A stretch of DNA of 64,000 nt from Baylisascaris procyonis (Eukaryota; Nematoda; Chromadorea; Rhabditida; Ascarididae). The stretch covers positions 3,318,001 to 3,382,000 of the forward strand of contig JAZARR010000146.1 of the NCBI GenBank assembly GCA_037389465.1, written 5' to 3'. A program made the translations under genes and the position numbers. Shown here piece by piece: positions 34,083 through 46,500 of the stretch (the stretch's first letter is position 1; each line of letters starts with the position of its first letter). Below the pieces are notes generated by a model, which saw nothing but the letters and a program-made list of their open reading frames with translations, ran no database searches and was not told the DNA's origin.

Positions 34083-36765
34083 CTGAAGGCAAAGTTTCAA
34101 AGGAGCCTTATTTCACATCTGGACATCGTAACGCTGCATCCGGTCTACCCCACTACTTCATTTTACGAAGCATCTGTTATAAGTAATGGTCTGCAGTTTT
34201 GAAGTTATTTCTTATATAAGATCTCTTGCACAGCATACTCATGTACTCATTCCTCTTATCATATGCCTTCATCAGATTCTATATGCAAACCTCAAACTCG
34301 ATCTAACATAAGGTCCATATTTTGCCTTTAACTTGAGTAGCACCTTCTCTGATTGAATTCATGTCACGCTTTGCTAACAGTTCCGCAACGTGATGGTGGT
34401 CCGAGAGTACTGATAGAGTTTACTAACTGCTTGTCAGACTTTTGGTTCTGTTTCAGACTGAAGTTGGGCTGGCTGAAGCATCGAATGGGTGTTTTCTTGA
34501 CAAGTTGGCGTTCCTCAGAGGCTTTGTTTAGTGAATTGAGTAGGGTGAGAACATTCCAGGGGTAATAAGGAAGAGGGGAAAGGATACTATTCACTGTGTG
34601 GTCACCTCGTGTCGATCGATAAATACAGATGAATGTCTTTATAATCCTTTCAGATCAAGTTAAGAGAGAGTTGTAATGCTGTCTCACTGCCTTCTTTTTT
34701 TGCAGAAGGTTTGGAGGACACTTGGCAAATGCTACTTTATGCTTCCCACTTTTTGCGGTTTATCATTTCTTCCATAAAATTTATCACTCACCTCATTCGT
34801 TACGGATCCCATATTCACTTTAATGGTCCTGGCTAAGAGGAGAGAGGGGAGAATAATGGAAAAGGAAGCGATAAGACGGATAAAGAACTTGACGAGGGTG
34901 ATGGTCTCAAGGTTAGGAGGTGGAGGTGGAGGAGGGAGGGGAAGAGGAGGAAAACTTGCTAATTCTGATCCTCACGTGGTGGGAACGCAGCTCATGCGCT
35001 TGAATGGTCACGATTGAAAGCAATTCAACTGGGAAGCATTCTTTTTGGCAATAATTGTAAGATTTTTGAACATTGAAAGTACACATATGGGATTTACAAA
35101 TGTAATGGAATCCACGAAGTTGTGTTGATGAGAATGACTTTGACATAGTTTACAAGTTTCGCGAGCTGTCTTCCCCTTCTGCTCTCCCCTCCCCCTTTAT
35201 CCTTATTCTTATGTATCGCACAAAGGTTTAAATATGAGCTAATCAAATTGGTATCGTTTTTGTGATTTTGATAGTTTGTATGTTCTTCTGTTATATTTAG
35301 GCGTTCGGTCTCTCTTCATCGATTGTCAAAGTTTCCCACATTAATAAATCACCCCAACTTCAGTGATGAAAAAAGATTCCTTTTCAATATTTATGACTTA
35401 AGTGATAGACGTGCTCATTGCTAACTGAAATGATTCATAATAAAACATCTTTAGTGCATAGGGACCCTCTTCATCTTAGAGGGTTTCTCGTTTTTTGTCC
35501 TCACTCCTTTAAAATTAAAAATTCGGCCATTTCGTCTATGAGCATGCGATTTTGTTGTATTTGATTGTAGTGCATAAGATGTGCACATTCGATGCAGTGT
35601 TGTGATATTTTGGTTTCATGTAATTAAACTGTTTGTTTTTTTGTTTTTTTTTTGCTCGATTTTATTACACGTTAAAGGCGAATATCCAATATTTATGACA
35701 AGTTGTGCAATTAGATTTCAGTTGACCTATTTTTACGCCAATCTAAGTGTTTTTGGATGAGTGGAAAAGAATGGGAAAGACTGCTTTTTTCACGAATTGC
35801 CCGTATTGTTCGATTGATGAAGTTGCGAATATAACTGGGCTGCGGCATGTGTAACAATATAAGTTGAAAGTGATGAATGGTGTTGACTGCATTTAAAAAA
35901 ATAAATCTTTACAAGATGGACACTGAAAGAAGATAAATGAGACTGACTACGGGAGTAGGGGAATCGCCGATCCTGCCACACATGAGAATCCATGGCCCTG
36001 TGAAAGTAGTTACGTCTCTGTTCTACTTTCTCGTTTTACCTTTGCATAAAGAGCAAAATGAATTTCTATTATACGAGCGAATGGTGGTCAAGTATTTTGC
36101 TTCTGATTAAGCAAAAATTTGGTACTTTATCGTGTGTGCAAGTGTGTCATAGTTGTTTTACATGCCTATAAACGACCACTTTATATTTGTATGAATGCGA
36201 TGAGGTGGGAAGTGATTATGACCATTGATGAGGGAGCATTTTACCACTGGCTGTTTCTGTAGATTGCGGACGAGTTTTTCAACCTGTTTCATTCTGGTTT
36301 CATTCATATCCATTGTCCTTCTTTTATGTTTCGTATCGTCGACTGTTTAACGTCGTCCGATGGTAAACTTGTGTCTTAAGCGGCGCTTGGAGCAGTGTGA
36401 CTTGACTGTGGAACCCGCCTCGCTTCCCTACGATGGTAACTAAATATTTACCTATCTTATTTTCCCATATTCATGTCTGCATTCCCGTATCTCTCCATTC
36501 CTCACGATCTCTACTATTTTTCTCTAATTTCGCTTTCTAGACGCTGCACTTTTTATGGTTTTAGATGTTCATGCTGTCTGTCCCTTTGCATGTTTATTTG
36601 TCAGACGCGTGTTTTATGCTTTATTGCGAAATAAAGGTGTTTTTGTTGTATATGCAAATGCATGTTTATATTTGACGTATTCACTGACTGCGTTGTTTAC
36701 TGCGCGATCGGTTGAAATGAACTCCGAATAGACTCCTTGGTTCCGTCCTACCGAGCCACTTCACC

Positions 36766-36795
36766 CCAGCACCTTCATCGGCAGAAAGGTGCTGG
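36766..36795. repeat. 10-bp perfect hairpin
   Basis: CCAGCACCTT (36766-36775) and AAGGTGCTGG (36786-36795) flank a 10-nt loop. Confidence 0.8.
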
Positions 36796-36997
36796 AGTTA
36801 GTCCTCGTCCTCCTGAGCGGAGCAACGGTGAATCGGCTTCTCAACATTCGATAGGCAGGAAACAAACTTAGGCCTAACCTTTGCACAATCTCACAACTCT
36901 TAAACGGAAGTGGAAGCGATATGAAGGACATTTATTCGTAATGAATGCTTTATTGATTAAAATAAGTTTAATAAATAGTGTGCTAATTCATCAGTTG

Positions 36998-37094
36998 CCC
37001 TCTCAGAGCAAATGCCCTCTGCATTCCCGTGTTGTGAGCAAATCATGCCCTCTCAGAGCAAATCAACAAATTGCACAAATTCCCGTGTTGTGAT
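36998..37094. repeat. ~50-bp tandem duplication
   Basis: CCCTCTCAGAGCAAAT and, further on, ATTCCCGTGTTGTGA each occur twice in the same order, the second copy starting at 37048. Confidence 0.75.
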
Positions 37095-37697
37095 GTTACT
37101 TAATGTGTGATGCTGTAAAGTACATGTTTGTCAGTACTGTTCGTATGAGTAAATCAGTAGTATTAATGTGTTGTTTTGACTCAGGAAACACTGGGAAAAC
37201 TTTTTCAGAGATTCTCAAATAATTTTCCCATGTCTCCTTGAATTTTCCCAATTCCCTGTGTTGGTGGAAAATGATTGTTATGCGGTAGTTTTTGCTCCGG
37301 CGAGTGAGTCTCTAAGAGGGTGAAACTCCTTTCGTATCACAAAAGTGTCAATCAGTGTTGAAACGTTAATCTCACTATTAGCAGATAGCGTAAGCGTGAG
37401 CATGAACCTGAATTCAAACTTAATGACCGCCTAGCTAAAGTACAACTGTCGTAACGATGTGACGAATAGTGCTCTAATGTGGTGAATGTCGCCGACGCTG
37501 TATTTCCAGTTGTTGTGGTATGAGGAAGCGTTAACTACGCATTGGCTGTTTCTTTTCCCACGTTTTATCTAACTCATCTTTCAATTTTGGCGATGAATTG
37601 GTTTTAGAGCGCAACAGCAATCGGTAATCTTGGTCGTTGTATTTTCTGAACAGTGCAAAATTGCAGCTACCTTTGAACACGTCAGTTAATCGCTATA

Positions 37698-39546
37698 ATG
37701 GCCGATGCACTAACTGGTATAACGTTGGTTCGAAAAGATGGTTCTAAAGTTCGTCTTTTGATTTATTCTTTAAACAGAAAAAAAAAAGAATCAACTTTCC
37801 ACTTTATATTACAAGTGTGCAAAAAAAAGTCTATCATGTTTCTTTTGTTGTATACGAAACGTTGATCCACGAACATTTTATCATCGTAATTAAGATTGTT
37901 TAGATACGGCGAAATCGGATTTGAAACATTGCTCAGACTATACCTACCGAATTCAACTGTTTATAACATTTCCGCTTTGTGAATTTAAACTACGATACTC
38001 GTCTGATAGACATACCCACGCATATTATAGATGTACGCATAGGCTAGGAGATTGCGTGCGTTTTTCCCGTTGTTTAAGATGACTTGTTTATTCTCATTTC
38101 TATTTCTTTTTTAAAGCGTTGAGCTTAAATTTGAGTGTTTACTATGTTTTAGAGTTTTTAACTGTGTTATATCATTATTGGTTGAAGGTACCTGCTGAAG
38201 AGCATCTGAAGGGAAAGGTGGTAGCGCTATATTTCTCGGCAGGCTGGTGTCCACCTTGTCGTCAATTTTCACCAAAACTGAAGGTTTGCAGATTTAGGCT
38301 TATTGTTACATTTGAATGGCTACTTAATGTAAACAGAAAGAACAGCGTGCACACTCCTTTGTTGAAAGGCATGAGTGCCGTGCAGTGCACTTACTTGTTC
38401 AGTTTCGACTCCTGCTTGGAGTGCTGTATTAAGTTATCGTTGCTGAGTCCATCTCACTTGTTGACATTATCCATCGTAAGATTATTGCTGCTTATCATTG
38501 ATAGTTTTTCATTTTGGAAATCAACATTAATTATTTTATCCGTTTTTACAGGAGAAATGCCATCTTTGCATTCCAGAGCTAAGGAATCTATTGGTCTTCA
38601 GTGATTTTTAACGAAGAAAATTACTGAATTATTGTTATGGATCGGGTTGCAGCGCTTTTATGAGAAAGTAGTCGAGAAAGAGAAAAAGCAATTTGAAGTG
38701 GTGTTCGTGTCGAAAGATGAAGAAGAGGACGATCTTTTCGAATATTATGATGAACATCAAGGCAATTGGTGTTATATCGAATTCGGCAATCCGGCCATAA
38801 AGTAAGCTTTATGATTTTTTGCCGGAAGAACATAAGAGGTTGGGGGAGGGGGAGGGGGTTAAGAAACGGTTAGGACTGCTGCGGACTTTTTCTGCGTAGA
38901 TGAAAAGTGAGTCACAAATATTTTTTCTGAAGTTTCTTTAAAACAGTGTTCAGTTGACCATTTTTATCTGAGTATTGCTCCATCCGATCGTATCAGTGTA
39001 AAATCAGAGGATACGCTTGAATTGTTCCGACTGTTTTTTTTTTTTCTCTGATTGTGACCATCTCGTTCTCTCTCCATTCATCTCTAAATGAACGTCACCT
39101 TCTTACCTTTTGTAAAAAAAGGCGATACATATGTCGTTGCAGTGTGTTGTTGCCGGATCATTTTCAACTCAGTTAGACACGTCATTTTGCCTCCTTTTTA
39201 AAATATTTTTTGCGGTGCTTTATAGGTAAACGGGTTCACAGTTTTAGGAGTAGAGGATCACCTTGTAGCCGAATAGTGGGCTGTGGCATATAATTTCATC
39301 GTTTAACAAAGGTTCTTTCACTAAGAATCTGGGTGAATTGCCTACAGGTTGTCGATGGTTCGTTCACTCGTTGGAACTGTTTTCAGGCAGTTGCTTGAAA
39401 AGTACAATGTGAAGGTGATTCCGGCTTTGCGCATTATAAAGGCTGATGGCAGTGTTGCGGTGGAAGATGCACGAAGTCAGGTGGCGGACAGGGGCACCGA
39501 CGAACCTCTAGCGCTGTTCGAAGAATGGCAAAAGGCAACTCAATAG
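37698..39546 (+). CDS. nucleoredoxin / tryparedoxin-like thiol oxidoreductase
   Basis: Exons 37698-37748, 38188-38283, 38653-38801 and 39387-39546 give 151 residues, the normal size for single-domain nematode nucleoredoxin-like proteins. Exon 1 encodes [17 protein letters not shown]. Exon 2 continues [20 protein letters not shown] and carries the redox centre WCPPC (Cys38, Cys41) followed by RQFSPKLK. Exon 3 has [19 protein letters not shown]. Exon 4 has the cis-Pro region [14 protein letters not shown] and ends EEWQKATQ. It probably reduces disulfides in the cytosol or nucleus; substrates are unknown. The usual acidic FV(S)xD and the Pro before the final strands are present. The exon 2 acceptor is the unusual TTGAAG; the join is in phase 0 and gives the expected family sequence, so I prefer it to the longer upstream reading frame. 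Residues WCYIEFG replace the common WLAIPFG. Confidence 0.9.
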
Positions 39547-42500
39547 GTGATCAGCTGCCAACTTCGCAGCTTTCCTTGTTGTGCTTCCCCATCTTATTTT
39601 TTTCCAATCATTTAATCTATTTGTTTCAACTCAGATATTATCCGCCTGGCCAGATTCATTTTATTTGTTATCGCTAATTTATTGCTTTTAAGTTAATAGC
39701 TTATTTTACTTACCAACATTTATATTCGTGCATTAATGGAATTCTAATCGTTCGCGTTTCGTAGAGTGCCTTCCCATAGCAGAATACTTCGATTATTTGC
39801 TGTCACGTGCGTTGATTCATTTTAAATAACCCCGTGGTCAATGTGTCCTAGGGACATTGGTGTCATCTTATCGTTACTACCCTGATTGAAGAAGTGCTTT
39901 CAAGTAATGTCATTCGAGGAGATCATTTTTCAATTTGCAGACACGTCTTGAAACCACTAGGGAGGAGAATCGGAAGGAAATGACGCAGGCGGTAGGGGAA
40001 AACTCCCTCGGTTCACATCCCTTTTTATACTATGCTCGCTTAGCAGTTATCAACTAGGTCACACTTTGTCGGAGGAAGGAGGAGTGATTTTCCAAGGAAA
40101 ATGGGCTTTTCCAGCGAAATAGTCGACAATCTCGAAGATTATACTCAGTGAAAATCTGCCTATCGCATTGATTTCGAGGCCATTATCTGTTTCAAAATTC
40201 ATCCAAATTTTCAGCGAACGGTTTTCTTCCATTGTCGAGTCATGAAACTTCTTTAGGGTTCTTGTAATAACGAAGGTAACTTCTGCCTCGGGTCTGTTGC
40301 AGCACGAACACATCCAAATCTGTTTTACCACTTTCCTCCGTTGTATGTTGTATTGCTTACAAGTATCAAGCCCAGATTCGAGTATACTTTACCTATTGGC
40401 ACCTGTCCATTGTTGTGTGGGCGGTGACGTTTAAGCTTTCCTTGGATAACGTTTAAGCTTAGATAGAAGCCTCCTCCTTGAAGGATTATAGTCAAGAACT
40501 TTTCCGCAAATGCGCTCCCAATAAAGCTCGGATTCTTGCACAACATCATTCGACGTCAACCTATCTATCTGTCAAAACAAGAGATAAAACAGACTAGCAA
40601 TTCGAGAAAATTAAAAAACTACTCTTTGCCTCAGCACAGCAAAAAATAGAAACCCATACTGAAACTTTACTTATGCAAGTCCAATCAGTGCATTTTTGCA
40701 AGCTCTGGGCAAGGAGGTGCATCCCCCCCTTCCCCCTGAAAACGATGAAGTGTTTTTCAAAAATCAGGAATCACATTTTTCCTATCTAAACTTTTTCAGC
40801 TGCCTCTTTCGAGACATGGGTCTGCCGCCACTTGATACGAAGTCATTTAGAATCACTGGCAGCTTAAACCAAGTAAAAAGGGAAACGGAAATGCCTGCAA
40901 GTGCATAAAAGATAAGCGCAAAAGTGATAGAAAATAACGTTATGTGAAGGCACGGCCTACCAAGTTAAAATTGATTTACATGGATGTGAAGAAAGTAGAA
41001 CAAAACTTTCGACCGGCAGTATTTTCAAAAACGTTGAGCATTTGAAAGCGAGCTGCGATGGATGGAGATAGGTTGTACCCGATGCTCATACGTGGGGACA
41101 CTGGCAAAAGCTTATCACTAGATGACCATAAACGCTTTTCTGGCCTGTTTCTTGAGAATAGAGTGAAAGTACCACCTATCGACGAAAATGTAGACAAAGC
41201 AATTGCTTGCGCTGCTTGTTTCATTACTAATCGAGATGACTAGGTCTGCTTGGCATCTACATCATTCAGATAAATTTAGCTTGCCTACTGCGGAAATACA
41301 GGTGTCACACCTTTTATGCCAATTACAATAAGTCGCAAAATGAAACCTTAGCTTCCTGCCGCCGATTCATTACATTTGGTTTCACTTGCTTGCAACGCTT
41401 CTTCAGCCAAGATACCTTATGCAGTTGATTTTCTTTCCAAGGAGAGGTCAGTTTGAAAGTCGTCCCTCCGGAATATTTAATAATCATCCCTCATTACTTT
41501 CTATTCTTTGCTCCCTCCCTCCCAACATGCATCTACGCATCTTTTGATTACGGGAACCTGATCAGTCTTGCAGTTCTGAGCAAACAGCTGTGAGCATGCA
41601 AACGGTTAGGATCAAAACAATGCATTTCTCAAAAGCACAAGTTTTAATGAAGGCAGCTTAATATGACATTTAAAAAGTGATGAATAAAACTTGCTAACAA
41701 GGATATCACTATGCAAGCTTAACCTTCCATGCATCTTCAACAGCGCTCAATAGCATACTACCTTGCTTGCTGAACTCGATATTTACCTATGGAGAGCATT
41801 CCCAAGAACCATCCTCAACTCGACGTTCGTTCAAGATCGTCCTCGAGAAGCAATTACATAAAGCATTTGAATGGATAGCGCAGTAAAACATCAACAAAAG
41901 AGTGCACCAACAAAGTACACATCTCACAGTTGATTCATCCTTAATTTCATTCACCGACCATCATTCTACTCTTTTCCTCCAGTTCACTCGTCACACAGAA
42001 GTGTGTTACATATAAATGCAGATATATCGCGCAATAAATAAGGAAAATACAAAAGAAACAGGATGTGTACATGACATGACACTTAATTCTCGTCCTGGTT
42101 GGGCAATCGTTTCTCGCACCCTTCGACCGAACAGGGATTCGATTAACGCAAAAAGTGGTTGGGGAAGATGTAAGAAAGGAAGCCACAAAACATGTCATTG
42201 TCGCTATACGCCGCATATTTCAAGTGTTTATACTGTTAATGTCGTAATACTGACCTCTAGAAACGTATCAAGTATGACGCAACAATAATATCAGAAATTG
42301 ATAAACTGATCTGAGGTAAATGAACTACAAACTACGAGAACATGAAAACAAGCAACAATGAATTGACGACTGGAAGACACCGTGGCACAATGAAACGAAT
42401 GAGCAAAGTACGCATTGACCATAATATAAATTGATGGTCAAATTCGCCAACGACATACTTTTTGAATGCACAACATTGCATACGTATTTTTCGCATCTAT

Positions 42501-43367
42501 TAACGCACACATACGGACTTATATCAATTATGCGAAGTCGCCGCAAACTGCGAATTTGGAGGTTGGATTGTAGTTTTAACGCTGCTACAGTTAGACAACG
42601 CTTCTTCTGGGTGACCGCCGAATGAGCGGCGGGAAATTCAAATGAACTACACTCTGCATCACACCCTTGAAATTCTCACTGATAAAGTTAATATTTTTTG
42701 GATTAGGATGTATGGAAAATGCGGCAACATACAAAGGCTCAGTGGAGGGAGTCGACTGAAGTTGAAGGTTTCCTCTCAGTAACGTTTTATGGCCGATAGT
42801 TCCAAGCGGGAGTTCATTTTAAAATGGCAGCCAGTGTTTGTTTTTGTTCATTGCTAGAAAAGGATAACATATGTGTTCGGAGCTGTCAGAGCTTTGACTC
42901 CCTTCACTCAGTCGTTGTATGTTCCTCATCTCGATTTTACCTGCAGCATTCGTGCAGGAACCCACTGGCAACAATCATACACTCAAATAACATTTTTTTT
43001 TTTTTTTTTTTGAAAATCACAACATTCCATAATCTCCATAGTCCATAGTCAGTGATATTCCATAATTCAAAGCTCATACAGCATCTGAGACATCACAATC
43101 ACACCTTTATGATGCGTTCCCCCAAAGGTAAAGTGAACTCATCGACTCATTTCTGTCAATTACTGTATTATCATCATCGCATTACCATATTCAGTGAAAT
43201 TCCATAGGGAAAACGACTAAAATGTGTTAATAAGTGCCGCTCAGATGCTCACTAATGCCGGCGAGCTTTTTGCAATTCGAAGTACTCGCTGATGTTGAAG
43301 TTCTTGGAAGAGTGACACCATCAAATCGTTATTAACGTTACAGCAGATACAGCTCAAATCCAAGTAG
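39547..43367. other. apparently intergenic
   Basis: Several 60-90 codon frames exist on both strands (for example minus 40059-40331 and 40976-41224, plus 41058-41243), but they overlap antisense partners and show no family pattern or clear splice pairs. I see no gene I can support. Confidence 0.4.
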
Positions 43368-43541
43368 GATCAATGGGAAGAAATCATTCAAAATTTGTCA
43401 GTGAGGGACTCCGAAAATCTCACCCACTGGGAACATGACGCCTTTCAACAAATGAATGGGAATCCTGAAGAATTGAGGGCACATTTAGAGGAACTCGAAC
43501 TTACAGGTGCTAAATTGCAATTTCTAGCTGAACATTTCTAA
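43368..43541 (+). pseudogene. decayed coiled-coil coding fragment (possible gag-like relic)
   Basis: From an in-frame TAG at 43365 to TAA at 43539-43541 the frame encodes 57 charged residues starting DQWEEIIQNLSVRDSENL and including NPEELRAHLEELELTG, typical of an amphipathic coiled coil. The same frame continues upstream of the TAG with QQIQLKSK. This resembles the N-terminal gag region of nematode BEL/Pao retroelements only in general style. No polymerase lies nearby. It may also be one exon of an unknown gene. Confidence 0.25.
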
Positions 43542-46500
43542 TAGAAGTTCGATAACATAAGTAGGCAATCACTGTCACGCTCTTCAACACTCTCCATCAG
43601 CAACGCCGCGAAATGACCAAACGCAGCAATGACTACTTGCGAACGCATGTATGCTTCTTTAGTCACTGTCACAGAATACACACGCGTCTAGTGAATGTGG
43701 AGAGTAGTTCGCAACAATCACACATACTTGATGAACATAATTTAGAGATTTGGGCTAACTTTGATGAGAGATTTGTCTATTCGAATCATAAATAATTCAG
43801 AGATAATTTACTCAAATTTTACGTTCTTCTCATCAAGGGACAGGTGAGTGGACTAACATTAACCTGTAGTTGCTGAGTTCAGTGTTCACGAATACCGAAA
43901 GAGTAAGAGTGAAATATCAATTCTTCCAAAGGAATTGCTGTTATTGAATCTTTTTATTCACTAAATTTATAATTTTGAAAAAAGAAAAGCAGAAAGTTCA
44001 TGTAAGTAATGAGGTTAATTAGAATATATGCGCATATTTCTATTTATATTTTATTGACTTATACAATGTGCTGAAATTAGTGAAAAACTAAACGTCGAAC
44101 GAAATGGAACAAATATGAAGTAAAATTAGTTATAATCAACAAAATGAAGCGTATATTTATTGTTAGCATACGGTAGTGGTCAATTAGTCGAACGAAACGA
44201 AAAAGCGCATTGCATGGCAATTTCTTTGGCGAGCGTTGCCTCACTTTAATTTTTTTTTTTTTTTTATTCGTATATTTATCGTACTATGATTGCTTTCATA
44301 TAAGATGAATGTAGTGTTCAATGCGGCGAACTCTTTTCTCCTATAAATTTATATTATTATTAATGTATGTGTATCGCTTAGAATCTCAATAATGAACTGA
44401 AAAATTTTTGTATATCGATATAATATTCGTTATGAATTTGGAGTAATAAATTAGCAGCGGTTCTTTTTTTTTTTTTAATGCAAACTCACTCATTCCATCG
44501 AGTAGTCATAATTCATCAAGTAGTTATCTAATCATAGTAATGTTTTATTACATATTGTTCTTCTAAAGTACTGATCTTACTTTGCCTTTATTCTATCAAC
44601 TGCTATTAATTTTAGAATTGTTGTTGCTTAACTGATGAAAAAATTTCTCTAATACAGTGCCATTAAATTTCAAAATTGGAGAATTATCAAAAATGAAGAA
44701 AGTACCATAAATTTTAGTACGCGATTCGAATAATATATCATCTATTTCTTTAGAACTGTTGTCTTTGCAATCGATTTAATTGCTTTCGAATTTAATTTCC
44801 CACAAATTAACATCGTCTATTTCTCGTATAGATTAATTTAAAATGAAGCCTTAACAACAGATATACGCTTGAAAATGTTTTTATGTCATCTTGAAAATTT
44901 TTGCATAAATGCATTATGACGATTTTACATCTGTTCATTTTTCTATTTCGATCGATTGTATAACGAAAAATCAAATGTCACAAATTACACGCAGAGATTT
45001 ATTGATGATTTATTGCCCACAACAAATCGCTTATTTCAATAGGTAGTTGAGAATATTTCCAATATGTGGGCTGAGAATAATTCATAAATAATTTAATTTT
45101 TTATATTTTTTTCAGTGCAAAAAATATAAGCGAATTATTATAAAGGCGAATAAATCCTTTAATATATGAAATGGTTATATATTTTTATATAATGTGTTAT
45201 AATTTTAAAAAATTAGCCAACATTTTGTTTATTATTTTGATTGAATATTTGCGTTTATCGTTCCAATAAATAATGCCTTTAATTCATCTATTATGATGAA
45301 ATGAAAAATTATTATTTTATTGCATTTTTACCCAGTAGTAAGAGGAGAAAATCATCGGAAATAAATCATTTGCAAGTTTTTATTGGATGTAATCTGACAG
45401 AAGAATATTCAACTTCGATTTCGTTATTATTTTTGCATAAATACGTTTCCATTCGTTTTGAACATCATTTAAGGAGAAAGCTATGGGTTTCACTCAGCGT
45501 TGCTACGTATTTGCCAAAGGTAGAAGTATTCATCAGTTGATGTGTTGTATAGATTTGATTTGAGTAGAAATGGCAAACACTCGCTAATTTCATGACTAGG
45601 AAGTTAGGCTAACAAATTAAGAAATCTGGAAAGTATTTTTTTTTTCTTAAACTATGCCAAATTAAAGAAGAGGCATTATAAAATAGTTTCTTCCCATTTA
45701 AAAGGAATATTTCCATATTGAAATAACGCTTTTAATTCACCTATTGCGACGAAATAAAAAATTAGTATTATTTTATTGAATTTGTGCCATTCAATAATTT
45801 ATTATATCTAAAAGAAGAAGAATTTATAAATGATCGCATATTCAATCATCAATCATAATGAGCAATAGACAATGATTGAATAAATGCCAATAGGTTACAA
45901 TTAGGGATTTAATTAGAATCAATATTTTTCTTATTATTATGCGATTAATGGCAACACTATAGAATATAATCGAAGCAATTCACTTAACTATTTATAGCAC
46001 AATGTAAAATAGACTTTCAACATTAATCGTTATAAAAATTTCCTTATAATTCAATGAACGAATAACAATGATATCGATGAATATGAGAATAGAAAACTTC
46101 TTCGTTAGATTTTGCGTAGCGTTTTTTAATAGAAATTGTGTCGCTTTTTTGATGTAGTTGGTTATGTTTGAATTCGACTCAATAACGAGAGAGTATTATT
46201 GAGAGTGGACGAATCAAAGTAAACTAGCCTAAAAAGTTACAGGATTGCTTCAATCATATTCCATACTAATATCATCTTTATAGCTTCAAGCGCAAATTCA
46301 TGGCTTTACGGGGCACGCCTCCAGGTTTCGTCTCAAAATGAGGTAATTAAACTTGCAAGTGCGAACTTCATTCACAAGTCGGATGTTGAATTGTAACAAC
46401 GTTAAAGACGCTTCTAAGCAATGAGATATTGCAACCTAATAAACTATACCGGAAGATGCGATGATAAGAGTACAACTACAGCTGAACTTCCATTGAAGTT

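Larger units (their letters stand above)
34083..37697. other. intergenic region between ubc-9 and the thioredoxin-like gene
   Basis: The first part is presumably ubc-9 3' UTR, with possible poly(A) signals near 35342 and 36630. A G/A-rich purine tract lies at 34910-34950 and a pyrimidine tract near 35170-35200. No exon was recognised. Confidence 0.45.

Noticed and set aside
38119..38187. Upstream extension of the thioredoxin exon ([13 protein letters not shown]...)
   Set aside because: It reads as hydrophobic intron sequence. Splicing from 37748 gives the expected family N-terminus in phase.
40059..41243. Cluster of 60-90 codon frames on both strands
   Set aside because: Some look protein-like, but no motif, splice pairs or consistent strand could be established.
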